Below, piece after piece: positions 24,609 to 33,168 of a stretch of DNA of 37,764 nt. Position numbers and translations under genes: made by a program. This DNA comes from Planctomycetota bacterium (GTDB lineage: Bacteria; Planctomycetota; UBA1135; UBA2386): the NCBI GenBank assembly GCA_016793265.1, contig JAEUHT010000025.1:1-37764 (forward strand). The letters run 5' to 3'. How positions within the stretch are numbered: position 1 is the first letter of the stretch; each line of letters opens with the position of its first letter. The notes beneath the pieces were generated by a model that saw only the letters and a list, made by a program, of their open reading frames with translations, was not told where the DNA came from and ran no database searches.

Positions 24609-26150
24609 TCAGAACACGCCGACGGTCGCCAGCACCCGGTTGCTCGCCGTCGTCTGCACCAAGGCACCGGTGCCAGCGGCGAGTTCGAGCAGCACGAGCT
24701 GCTGGTGGAGCTCGAAGCCCTGGAACTGCACGCCGAACGGGATGTTGACAGCGAGGTCGAGCTGGCCGCCGATCGGCACCGCCACGTCGAGGAAGTCCGG
24801 GGTCACGCGCAGCGAACACGCCGGCGGTGACGGCGGCAGTACGAGCGAGAGCGGCAGGCTGGTGCTGTCGAAGCCGGTGACGACGAGCGCCAGCGAGTTG
24901 GTGGGCAGGCCGCTGCCGTGGCTGCGGAACGTGCTGCCGGCCCAGGGCTCGGTGACCGGCGTCAGTTGGTTGTTGCCGCCGGGACCGGCGCAGCCGCCGC
25001 CGGTGTCGACGGCCTCGGCCAGGCACAACGAACGATAGGTGGCGACGAACGCCGCGGGGGAGCCACCGGCGTTGAAGAAGGCGCCGCCGACGAAGCGCTC
25101 GGCGTTGCCGCTCGCGGCCAGCGCGTAGACCTCGGCGAAGCCGCTGAAGCCGAGCGGGCTCCAGGTGCTGCCGTTCCAGCGCGCCATCGCCAGCGCCGCG
25201 GTGCCGCCGGCGGTCGAGAACTGGCCGGCCGCGAGCAGGTCACCGTTCGGCAGCGTCTGCAGGGCGAGCACGTCGCCGTTGGTGCCGCTGCCGAGCGGGG
25301 CCCACGCGCTGCCGTTCCAGCGCGCGATGTTGCTGGCGGGCACGCCGCCGGCCGCGGTGAAGGCGCCGCCGACGACGAGGTCGCCGTTCGGCAACACGGT
25401 GATGGCGTTGACGCGGAAGCCGGTGATGCCGCTGCCGAGCGGGGCCCACGAGCTGCCGTTCCAGCGCGCGACGCGGCTGGCGGGCACGCCGCCGGCGCTG
25501 CTGAAGTTGCCGCCGGCGAGCAGATCGCCGTTTTGGGCCACGGTCAGCGCGAATACGGTGCCGGGCAGACCGCTGCCGAGCGGCGCCCACGTGCTGCCGG
25601 TCCAGCGGGCGATCGCGTTGGCGGGCACGCCGCCGGCCGAGGTGAAGTAGCCGCCGGCGACGACGTCACCGTTCGGCAGCGTGGTCACCGCGTAGAGGCC
25701 GTAGAGGCTCGCCGACGCGATGCCGGTGCCGAGCGGGTGCCAGGCGCTGCCGTCCCAGCGGGCGATGCGACTGGCGGCGACGCCGCCCGCGGTGCTGAAG
25801 TCGCCGGCGGCGATCAGGTCGCCGTTCGGCAGCGTCGTGAGCGAACGCACGGCGTTGTCGACGCCGCTGCCGAGGGCGCTCCACGAACCGCCGTCCCACC
25901 AGGCGATGCGGCTGGCGGCGGCGCCTCCGGCGCTGGTGAAGACCCCGCCGGCGACGAAGTCGCCGGAGCTGGTCGCGGCCACGGCCAGCACCGTGTTGTT
26001 GGTGCCGGCCCCCAAGGCGGACCATTCCGTGCATTGCGCCTTGGTCTCGCATGCGGCGAAGGCGGCGACGGTGGTGGCGACGAGGCACGAAGGCAAGGAA
26101 CGGCGCCGCGACGGGGCGCTTTGGGGCTGGTTGGCGAGGTGCAGGCGCAT
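24609..26150 (-). CDS. Secreted seven-repeat beta-propeller-like protein
   Basis: 513 residues from the ATG at 26150; a second in-frame ATG lies 54 nt upstream. An N-terminal hydrophobic segment (CLVATTVAAFAACETKAQC) is a signal peptide, possibly a lipoprotein signal. Residues about 40-365 hold seven units of 45-50 residues, each with a core like LPNGDLVAGGAFTSAGGVPA and a closing ARWNGSSWAPLGSG, which fits a seven-bladed propeller. Residues about 385-513 form a separate module (GFDSTSLPLSLVLPPSPPAC, GVQFQGFELHQQLVLLE) like that ending the cytochrome c peroxidase at 127-1755. No enzymatic motif is seen. It is probably surface-associated. Confidence 0.82.
   Translation of the reverse strand: MRLHLANQPQSAPSRRRSLPSCLVATTVAAFAACETKAQCTEWSALGAGTNNTVLAVAATSSGDFVAGGVFTSAGGAAASRIAWWDGGSWSALGSGVDNAVRSLTTLPNGDLIAAGDFSTAGGVAASRIARWDGSAWHPLGTGIASASLYGLYAVTTLPNGDVVAGGYFTSAGGVPANAIARWTGSTWAPLGSGLPGTVFALTVAQNGDLLAGGNFSSAGGVPASRVARWNGSSWAPLGSGITGFRVNAITVLPNGDLVVGGAFTAAGGVPASNIARWNGSAWAPLGSGTNGDVLALQTLPNGDLLAAGQFSTAGGTAALAMARWNGSTWSPLGFSGFAEVYALAASGNAERFVGGAFFNAGGSPAAFVATYRSLCLAEAVDTGGGCAGPGGNNQLTPVTEPWAGSTFRSHGSGLPTNSLALVVTGFDSTSLPLSLVLPPSPPACSLRVTPDFLDVAVPIGGQLDLAVNIPFGVQFQGFELHQQLVLLELAAGTGALVQTTASNRVLATVGVF
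25020..26040 (-). repeat. Intragenic tandem repeats encoding propeller blades
   Basis: A unit of about 135-155 bp recurs along the gene, recognisable by a GCTGCCG(T/G)TCCAGCG core near 25167, 25310, 25452, 25589 and 25745 and by a CCGTTCGGCA core in each unit. The DNA copies are similar enough to recombine. Confidence 0.75.
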
Positions 26151-26251
26151 CGGTGTCAGGAGCAGGATGTGGCGCAGCGGTGCGCCGGATGCCGAGCACA
26201 TGCGCCAGCCGGGCGGGCCAGGGGCCAGGAATTCCGTTGCCCTGCTGCCGA

Positions 26252-26271
26252 CGGCCGCGGGCCAGCGGCCG
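26252..26271 (-). terminator. Candidate terminator after the ECF sigma gene
   Basis: CGGCCGC (26252-26258) pairs with GCGGCCG (26265-26271) around a 6-nt loop. It lies about 10 bp past the sigma-factor stop on the minus strand and before the propeller gene. No T tract follows. Confidence 0.4.
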
Positions 26272-26281
26272 GTCGTTGATC

Positions 26282-26866
26282 TCAACCGCGACCGGGTTCG
26301 CCGATGCGCTGGAAGAGCCACAGCCGGGCGACGTTCCACTCCCGCTTGACCGTGCGTGCGGAGATGTCGAGCGCCGCGGCGGTCGCCTCGACCGAGAGCC
26401 CGGCGAAGAACCGCAGCTGCACGATCTTCGCCATCCGCGCGTCGAGCGCCTCGAGTTGGTCGAGCGCTTCGTCGAGCGCCAGCAGGTCCACCGCCGGCAG
26501 CGCGGCCGTCGCCGCGATCGCCTCGACCGCAGCGTCCGGGGCCAGGTCGTGGGCGCGCTTGTGGCGGTACCGGTGGCGATGGCGGTCCACCAGCACCTGG
26601 CGCATGACGCGGGCGGCGGCGCCGAAGAAGTGGCCACGGTCGTTCCACTCGGCGTCGGTGAGGCCGAGCCGCAGCCAGGCTTCGTGCACGAGCCCGGTGG
26701 GGCCGAGCGTGTCGCCGGCGCGGTCGCTACGCAGCCGCGCCTGGGCGAGGCGGCGCAACTCACCGTAGACGGCATCGGCCAGTTCGTCGGCGGCGCCACC
26801 ATCGCTGCGCACGGCGCGCAGCAGTCCGGTGATGTCGTTCGGTGGTCGGGCGGTGTCGTCGGCCAT
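26282..26866 (-). CDS. ECF sigma factor (TIGR02999/SigK-like planctomycete type)
   Basis: 194 residues from the ATG at 26866. Begins MADDTARPPNDITGLLRAVR and has the family's characteristic segments ELADAVYGELRRLAQARL, GPTGLVHEAWLRLG, NDRGHFFGAAARVMRQVLVD (region 2) and LDEALDQLEALDARMAKIVQ, RFFAGLSVEATAAALDISAR, TVKREWNVARLWLFQRIG (region 4 helix-turn-helix). This ECF group is typical of Planctomycetota and related phyla, usually lacks a dedicated anti-sigma and is frequently adjacent to a Ser/Thr kinase gene, as here (divergent start 64 bp away). Control by phosphorylation from that kinase is a reasonable inference. Confidence 0.92.
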   Translation of the reverse strand: MADDTARPPNDITGLLRAVRSDGGAADELADAVYGELRRLAQARLRSDRAGDTLGPTGLVHEAWLRLGLTDAEWNDRGHFFGAAARVMRQVLVDRHRHRYRHKRAHDLAPDAAVEAIAATAALPAVDLLALDEALDQLEALDARMAKIVQLRFFAGLSVEATAAALDISARTVKREWNVARLWLFQRIGEPGRG

Positions 26867-26930
26867 GGCGGAAGGCGTCGCGCGTGGCAAACTTGGCCCC
26901 GCGCGCGCGAGCCTAGCGCATGGCCCTGGC

Positions 26931-29510
26931 ATGGAAACCCCGTCCGCTCCCGAACCGCCTCCCGCTGCGCCGGCGGAGCCATGGACGCGGTTGAAGGAGC
27001 TGGTCGCCGATGCGCTCGAACTCAGCGCGGCCGAACGCACGCTGCTGCTGGACACGCGGTGCCACGGGGCGCCGGAGCTGCGCCGGGAGGCCGAGGCGAT
27101 GTTGGCGGCGGCGGTGGCGGCGACGGACTTCCTCGAGCCGGTCTGGTCGGCGCCGGCGTCGGTGGAGCCGCTGCCGGCCGGCACGCAGCTCGGCCCGTTC
27201 CGCATCGAAGCGCTGGTCGGCGAAGGTGGCTTCAGCGAGGTCTACCGGGCGACGCAGCAGGAGCCGTTCGTGCGGCAGGTCGCGATCAAGGTGCTGAAGC
27301 CGGGCATGGACTCGCGCGCGGTGCTGACGCGATTCGAGCTCGAGCGGCGCACGCTGGCGCGGCTCGAGCATGCGGGCATCAACCGCATCCTCGACGCCGG
27401 CGCGACGGCCACGGGGCGGCCGTTCGTGGTGATGGAGTTCGTGCCTGGCCTCACGCTGGCGCGCTTCGTCGCCGAACGGCAGCCGACGCTGGCGCAGCGG
27501 CTGGTGTTGTTCCTGCAGGTGTGCGAGGCCGTGGCGCACGCGCATCAGCGCGGCGTGATCCACCGCGACCTCAAGCCGGGCAACGTCATGGTGCTCGTCG
27601 ACGAGCATGGGCCGCGCGCGAAGGTCATCGACTTCGGCATCGCCAAGGTGCTCGGTGGGGACGCCGGCGACCTCACGCGCGAAGGCCTGCTGCTCGGCAC
27701 ACCGGCCTACGCGAGTCCCGAACAGGGCCGGGCCGGCGGCGATGTCGACACCCGCACGGACGTCTACACGCTCGGCGTGATGCTGGCCGAACTCGCCGGC
27801 GGCGAGCGGCGCAGAGCCGGGGCGGGCGGCGACCCGAGCATGGTCTCCCTGCCGCGGGAGCTCGGTTGGGTCGTCGCCAAGGCGACGCGACAGCAACGGG
27901 AGCAGCGGTACGCGGGGGTGCCCGAACTGGCGGCCGACGTGCGTGCCTTCGTGGCCGGGGAAGCGCTGGCGGCGGGGCCGGCGACGGGGCGCTATCGGCT
28001 GCAGAAGTTCGTGCGCCGGCACCGCGGCGCCTGCGTCGCCGCGGCCTTCGTGCTGTTCGCCTGGCTCGCCGGCGGCATCGTGGCGTGGGTCTCGTACTAC
28101 CGCGCCGAGCTGGCCCGCCAGGAGGCCGACGCCGCGCGTCGCGACGCCGACGTCACCGTCGACTACCTCGCCCGCCTGATCGCCGAGGCCGACCCGCGGC
28201 GGCAGGGCCGCGACGTGCGGGTCGTCGACCTGCTCGAGCGCAGCGAGCCGCTGCTGGCGAAGGCCACCGGCGACGTCGCCAACCGCCTGCACCAGGTCGT
28301 CGGTCGCGCCTACGACGCGCTCGGCGAGTTCGCGGCGGCCGAGCGGCACCTGCGCGCGGCGGCCGACGGCTACGCGGCCGCACACGGCGGGCTCGACTGG
28401 CGCGGCATCGAGGTCAGCGGCGAGCTGCTGTCGGTGCTGGCGCACGCCGGCCGCATCGACGATGCCGCGGCGATGCTCGATGGCGTCGCGGCGAGGGCCA
28501 CCATGGCGCGTGGTACCGACCACCCGCTCGCGCGCACGGTGGTCTTGCTGCGCGCCATGTGGGCTTTGGTTGGGGGTGGGGTCGCGGCGGCCGCGGCGCC
28601 GCTGCGGGAGCTGCTGCGGCTCGAGCAGCGTGATGGCGACGCAGCTGGCGAGGCGGTGGTGCTCGGCAACCTGTCGCAGGTGTTGCTCGCCAAGGGTGGG
28701 ATCGCCGAGGCGCGCGCGCTGGCGACGCGCGGCCGCGAGCTGAGCGTGCGCTTGCACGGCGCCGCCGATCCACGTTCGCTCGCCGCCGCCCGCAAGCTCG
28801 CCGCGGCCTGCTCCGGTGCCGGCGATCACGCGGCGACGATGGCGCTGCTGCAGCCGCTGCGCCAGCTCGCCTACGAACGGCTCGGCGCCGACCATCCCGA
28901 TGCGCTCGGCATCGACAACTACCTCGCCCACGCGCTGCAGCGCACCGGCGACCTCGCTGCCGCGCGCACGATCTACGCCGAACTCGTGCCGCGGCAGCAG
29001 CAGAAGCTCGGGCGGTTGCATGCCCAGGCGGTGATGACCCTGTTCAACTTCGCCTGTCTGCTCGAAGAGCAGCACGACCTCGCCGCCGCCGAGCCGCTGC
29101 TGCGCGACGCGTATCGCCGCTTCCACGAGCTGCGGGGCCCGGTGGACCGCGACACGTTGCACGCCGGCCTGGTCTGGTTGCGGGTGCGTTCGGCGCAGGG
29201 CTTCGACGTGGGGATCGCCGCCGACTTCGCGGCCGCGGTCGCGGCGATGCGCAGCCGCCTCGGTGCTGGTGACGGCCTGGTGCGCGAGGCGGACGCCGCC
29301 TGGCTCGTGCACCTGCGGCGCCTGGCGGCGGCGAGGCGCGCGGCCGGTGACGCGGCGGCGGCGGCGGCGGCGTGCAGCTCGGCGTTCGTGGTCGCCACCC
29401 GGCTCGGCGACGACGTGGCCCGGCGCGAAGTGGCGAATGCGCTCGCCGCGGCGGCGCAGCAGGCCGGCGACGAGGTGGCGGCGGCGCGCTGGCGTGACGC
29501 CGCCCGCTGA
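26931..29510 (+). CDS. Membrane Ser/Thr protein kinase with C-terminal TPR repeats
   Basis: 859 residues from the ATG at 26931. The N-terminal 85 residues form a helical lead-in. The kinase domain at about 88-345 has the glycine loop VGEGGFSEVY (96-105), catalytic Lys120 in VAIKVL, HRDLKPGN (211-218), DFG (234-236) and GTPAYASPEQ (256-265). A single membrane span at about 367-388 (ACVAAAFVLFAWLAGGIVAW) is followed by a long region of TPR-like helices (440-850; AYDALGEFAAAERHLRAA, NYLAHALQRTGDLAAARTIY, NFACLLEEQHDLAAAEPLLR). All catalytic residues are present. Divergent from the ECF sigma gene; this pairing suggests a signalling unit in which the extracytoplasmic TPRs sense and the kinase modifies the sigma factor. 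Converges with the SDR gene, stops 2 bp apart. Confidence 0.93.
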   Translation: METPSAPEPPPAAPAEPWTRLKELVADALELSAAERTLLLDTRCHGAPELRREAEAMLAAAVAATDFLEPVWSAPASVEPLPAGTQLGPFRIEALVGEGGFSEVYRATQQEPFVRQVAIKVLKPGMDSRAVLTRFELERRTLARLEHAGINRILDAGATATGRPFVVMEFVPGLTLARFVAERQPTLAQRLVLFLQVCEAVAHAHQRGVIHRDLKPGNVMVLVDEHGPRAKVIDFGIAKVLGGDAGDLTREGLLLGTPAYASPEQGRAGGDVDTRTDVYTLGVMLAELAGGERRRAGAGGDPSMVSLPRELGWVVAKATRQQREQRYAGVPELAADVRAFVAGEALAAGPATGRYRLQKFVRRHRGACVAAAFVLFAWLAGGIVAWVSYYRAELARQEADAARRDADVTVDYLARLIAEADPRRQGRDVRVVDLLERSEPLLAKATGDVANRLHQVVGRAYDALGEFAAAERHLRAAADGYAAAHGGLDWRGIEVSGELLSVLAHAGRIDDAAAMLDGVAARATMARGTDHPLARTVVLLRAMWALVGGGVAAAAAPLRELLRLEQRDGDAAGEAVVLGNLSQVLLAKGGIAEARALATRGRELSVRLHGAADPRSLAAARKLAAACSGAGDHAATMALLQPLRQLAYERLGADHPDALGIDNYLAHALQRTGDLAAARTIYAELVPRQQQKLGRLHAQAVMTLFNFACLLEEQHDLAAAEPLLRDAYRRFHELRGPVDRDTLHAGLVWLRVRSAQGFDVGIAADFAAAVAAMRSRLGAGDGLVREADAAWLVHLRRLAAARRAAGDAAAAAAACSSAFVVATRLGDDVARREVANALAAAAQQAGDEVAAARWRDAAR

Positions 29511-29512
29511 GT

Positions 29513-30253
29513 TCAGCGCCCGCCGCGGTGCACCATCTGCGGGGTGGCCTGGTCGGTCGGCATCACCACGATGGTGTCGAGGTTGACGTGGGCCGGCCGG
29601 TCGACCGCGAACAGCACGCACTCGGCGACGTCGTCGCCGGTCAGCGGCCGCATGTCGGTGTAGACCTTCGCCGCGCGCTCGGCATCGCCGCGGAAGCGCA
29701 CCAGCGAGAACTCGGTCTCGACCAGGCCGGGGTCGACCGACGTCACCCGCACGCCGGTGCCGAGCGTCTCCATGCGCATCGCCTCGCAGATCGGCTGCAG
29801 CGCGCGCTTGCTGCCGCAGTAGACGCCGCCGCCGGGGTAGGCCTTGTGCCCGGCGATCGAGCCGATGACGACGACGTGGCCGTGTTTCCTTGCCATCATC
29901 TGCGGCAAGACGCGCCGGGTGACCTCGAGCAGGCCGAGCACGTTGGTCTCGATCATCTCGCGCCACGCTTCGCCGGTGCCCTCGGCGATCTTCTCGACGC
30001 CGCGCGCGAGGCCGGCGTTGTTGACGAGCACGTCGATCGGTCCGTGCGCGGCGATCGCGGCGGCGAGGAAGCGCTCGACGCTGCCCGGATCGGTGACGTC
30101 GAGGGCATGGCAGAAGGCGCCTGGCGCGATGCTGGCGAGGCGTTCCTGGCGGCGGGCACCGAGGGACAGGGTGTCGCCCTTCTTGGCGAAGGCGCGGGCG
30201 CAAGCGGCGCCGATGCCGGAGCTGGCACCGGTGATGACGACGTGGCGGCTCAT
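29513..30253 (-). CDS. Short-chain dehydrogenase/reductase (YdfG-like)
   Basis: 246-residue classical SDR. Nucleotide-binding TGASSGIG (9-16) and the arginines in GARRQERL favour NADP. NNAG at 78-81, Asn104, Ser132, Tyr145 and Lys149 form the catalytic set (GSIAGHKAYPGGGVYCGSKR). The C-terminal part (VDPGLVETEFSLVRFRGD, RPLTGDDVAECVLFAVDRP, PTDQAT) closely follows NADP-dependent 3-hydroxy acid dehydrogenases of the YdfG group. The likely activity is oxidation or reduction of short 3-hydroxy acids such as serine or 3-hydroxypropionate. Last gene of a minus-strand series after the TSUP transporter (16 bp gap). Confidence 0.92.
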   Translation of the reverse strand: MSRHVVITGASSGIGAACARAFAKKGDTLSLGARRQERLASIAPGAFCHALDVTDPGSVERFLAAAIAAHGPIDVLVNNAGLARGVEKIAEGTGEAWREMIETNVLGLLEVTRRVLPQMMARKHGHVVVIGSIAGHKAYPGGGVYCGSKRALQPICEAMRMETLGTGVRVTSVDPGLVETEFSLVRFRGDAERAAKVYTDMRPLTGDDVAECVLFAVDRPAHVNLDTIVVMPTDQATPQMVHRGGR

Positions 30254-30269
30254 CGCCGCAGGATAACGA

Positions 30270-31031
30270 TCAGCTCGCCGTGACGAAGGCCTTGAACAGT
30301 GCGTAGGCCAGCGTCAGCGCGGTGATGACCACGACGACGCCGCGCACGGCGCCGGCCCCTTTCTGGATCGCCCAGCGGCTGGCCTGGTAGCTGCCGAAGG
30401 CGCAGCCGAGCGCCAGCGCGCTGGCCGGCAGCCAGGCGATCACTCCGGCCGAACCGAGCGTGATGACGGCGGCGAGGCTGGTCAGCACGACGAGCGCGCT
30501 CTTCGCCGCAGTGACGTCGATCAGGCCGCGCGCCGACGTCGCCGTCAGCAGCAGCGTCGACAAGAGGCCGACCCCGACCTGCGCGTAGCCCATGTGCGCG
30601 CCGATCAGGAAGTAGCCGCACGCGGCCAGCACGGGCCGATCGCGCCGCGGCGGCGCCGCCGGATCGGCGCGGCGTGTCTGCTGCACCAGCAGGAGCCCGA
30701 GCACGCAGCACAGGTAGAGCCAGAACACGAGGTCCGGCAGGTGCAGCACGAGCCAGCCGCCGGCGGGCACGCCGGGCAGTGTCCACAGGCTCTGCAGCCA
30801 GGTGCGGCGCGGCACGTGGTGGCCGTTCTTGCTGTAGCCGAGGAACGCGAACAGGCCGACGCAGAGCGCCGCCGGGCGCATCGACGGGTTGGCCAGCACC
30901 AGCGGCAACCCGTAGGCGTGTTCGAAGGCCATCAGCCCGAACACGCCGGCGCCGCCGGCGAGGTTGTTGATCGCACCCATCACGACGCCGGCGCCGACGG
31001 TGATGAGGAAGTCGAGCAGGTCCAAGGACAA
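30270..31031 (-). CDS. TSUP-family (TauE/SafE-like) membrane transporter
   Basis: 253 residues, mostly hydrophobic, with about 7-8 membrane spans. The first segment FLITVGAGVVMGAINNLAGG and the matching later segment GYFLIGAHMGYAQVGVGLLS are the two inverted-repeat signatures of the sulfite/sulfonate/organic-anion exporter (TauE/SafE) family. NPSMRPAALCVGLFAFLGY follows the first signature. Substrate unknown; small organic or sulfur anions are usual for the family. Start codon is TTG at 31031, 12 bp after the malate dehydrogenase stop. Confidence 0.85.
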   Translation of the reverse strand: MSLDLLDFLITVGAGVVMGAINNLAGGAGVFGLMAFEHAYGLPLVLANPSMRPAALCVGLFAFLGYSKNGHHVPRRTWLQSLWTLPGVPAGGWLVLHLPDLVFWLYLCCVLGLLLVQQTRRADPAAPPRRDRPVLAACGYFLIGAHMGYAQVGVGLLSTLLLTATSARGLIDVTAAKSALVVLTSLAAVITLGSAGVIAWLPASALALGCAFGSYQASRWAIQKGAGAVRGVVVVITALTLAYALFKAFVTAS

Positions 31032-31043
31032 CCGTGCCGGCGA

Positions 31044-32039
<996 letters not shown>

Positions 32040-32061
32040 TGCATCGGCGCGCCCGCCGCTT

Positions 32062-32871
32062 TCAAGGGTGCCGAGGGTGGCAGGTGGCTGTTGGGGGGCT
32101 GGCGCCGTGGTCCGGTGGGGCGGGCGCGGGCGATTGTCGTCGCCAGCCGTGGTCTTGGCTCGTCGGCCGCTGGCCCTGCGTCAGTCGGCGAACAGCTCGT
32201 CGAGGGAGGCGGCGTCGAGGATGCGGTCGGCCCAGGTGTCGAGTTCTTCGAGGGTGGCGCTGCGCGGTTGTGGCGGCCGGGGGAGGGCTGGACTCCGGCC
32301 GTTCGCTCGGCGGCGCTTCCGGCCAGAGCAGTGTGAGCAGCTCCTCGCCATGGCGCGCGAGCTTCTTGTCCCCGAAGCCGGCGATCTTGCCCATGGCCGT
32401 CTTGCTGGCGGGACGCTCCACCACCAGTTCGACCAGCTGGCGGTTGGTCAGCACCACGTACGGCGGCACACCTTCCTGGTGCGCCTTCTGCCGCCGCCAG
32501 CGGCGTACCAGGTCGAACAGCACCTGCTGCTCCGGCGTGAAGTCGGCACGCAGTTCCCCGACTGGCGTGGACTTGCCGTGCCGATCGTCCGCTTCGTCGC
32601 GGGTGTCGGGAGCCGATTCCGGTCGCGTCACCGCCGGTGCCTCGCCGTTGGTAGCGGTTGTCGGCGCGACGCTGCTTGTGACCGCGGCCACGCTGCCTTC
32701 CGCCTTCTCGCGCCACTCCGCCAGACACAGCAGCATCGCTTCGCCGCCGATCAGCACCACGTGCTCACGCACGTTCTCGAGCACGACCTTCTGTTGCAGT
32801 GCCAGCAGCGGCGCATCGTCGAAACGACCGAGATGGGGCGAAAACCGCAGGGTCAGGACCTTGGCGCGCAT
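32062..32871 (-). CDS. HRDC-domain protein, DGR-accessory-like; 3' end disturbed
   Basis: 269 codons from the ATG at 32871, preceded by a good ribosome-binding site (GGGGAAGAG). Residues 1-55 are a small domain ([40 protein letters not shown]). After a variable linker, residues about 113-183 form an HRDC nucleic-acid-binding domain ([53 protein letters not shown]). As far as I recall, this combination is the HRDC accessory protein found beside the target or reverse transcriptase of diversity-generating retroelements. Here it directly follows a kinase-FGE gene with a variable-region-like 3' end. From about residue 184 the frame is Pro/Arg-rich and reads, out of frame, through a tail typical of Rpn/DUF4351 proteins, so the C-terminus is probably not native. 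Confidence 0.72.
   Translation of the reverse strand: MRAKVLTLRFSPHLGRFDDAPLLALQQKVVLENVREHVVLIGGEAMLLCLAEWREKAEGSVAAVTSSVAPTTATNGEAPAVTRPESAPDTRDEADDRHGKSTPVGELRADFTPEQQVLFDLVRRWRRQKAHQEGVPPYVVLTNRQLVELVVERPASKTAMGKIAGFGDKKLARHGEELLTLLWPEAPPSERPESSPPPAATTAQRHPRRTRHLGRPHPRRRLPRRAVRRLTQGQRPTSQDHGWRRQSPAPAPPDHGASPPTATCHPRHP
32181..32258 (-). pseudogene. Orphan Rpn/DUF4351-type C-terminal tail, out of frame within the HRDC gene
   Basis: In a different minus-strand frame from the HRDC protein, 25 codons and a TGA encode [20 protein letters not shown] plus ELFAD. This closely parallels the C-terminus of the Rpn-family protein at the right edge of the window (LLELWTDRLLDARSLADVLA). The frame is open for a short distance upstream but has no recognisable Rpn core. 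It is either a remnant joined to the HRDC gene or a native HRDC tail shifted by an indel. Confidence 0.55.
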
Positions 32872-32962
32872 TCGCTCTTCCCCTGACCCGCCCGCCCTAC
32901 GCGCACAAACACAAAATGGCGAAAATCGTCGGATTCCCTGTCGGCGAATCAAGCCCGAAGTA

Positions 32963-32991
32963 CGGCCCGCCACGCTTCGCTTGGCGGGCCG
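32963..32991 (-). terminator. Perfect 10-bp hairpin after the kinase-FGE gene (terminator or DGR target-site hairpin)
   Basis: CGGCCCGCCA (32963-32972) and TGGCGGGCCG (32982-32991) are perfect inverted repeats around a 9-nt loop. On the minus strand the loop AGCGAAGCG can close further with GC/GC around GAA. It starts 21 nt after the kinase-FGE stop. No T run follows, so intrinsic termination is not certain; a hairpin or cruciform directly downstream of the variable region is a known target-recognition element in DGRs. Confidence 0.6.
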
Positions 32992-33012
32992 GTTGACGGT
33001 GAAGGGGTGAGG

Positions 33013-33168
33013 TCAGTACGTGATGATCCTGGAGGGGCGCAGGCCCAGGTTGCGGACGCGGATCGACGGTGCGTAGACGCTGCGGAAGGCCGACCGCGCG
33101 TCGACGGCCGCGTTGCTGAAGCCGCCGCCGCGGTCGACGCGGTAGGCGGGGGAGCTAACAGATCGTAG
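33013..33168 (-). other. Candidate DGR variable region at the 3' end of the kinase-FGE gene
   Basis: The last 51 codons contain the segment that in DGR-diversified FGE/C-type lectin folds carries the substitutable residues, between RVxRGG, ARSAxR and LGLRP. Here the residues at those sites are mixed (F, S, N, V, D, F, S, V, Y, S, I, R, V, R, N) and nearly all encoded by NNC codons, as expected from AAC codons in a template. The four codons at 33157-33168 (CTA CGA TCT GTT) are unlike the codon use of the rest of the gene. No template copy was found in the window. Confidence 0.5.

Noticed and set aside
32041..32180. Possible DGR template repeat downstream of the HRDC gene
   Set aside because: Compared by eye with 33013-33168 on the same strand; no shared blocks. 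The stretch at 32880-33012 was also checked without a match.
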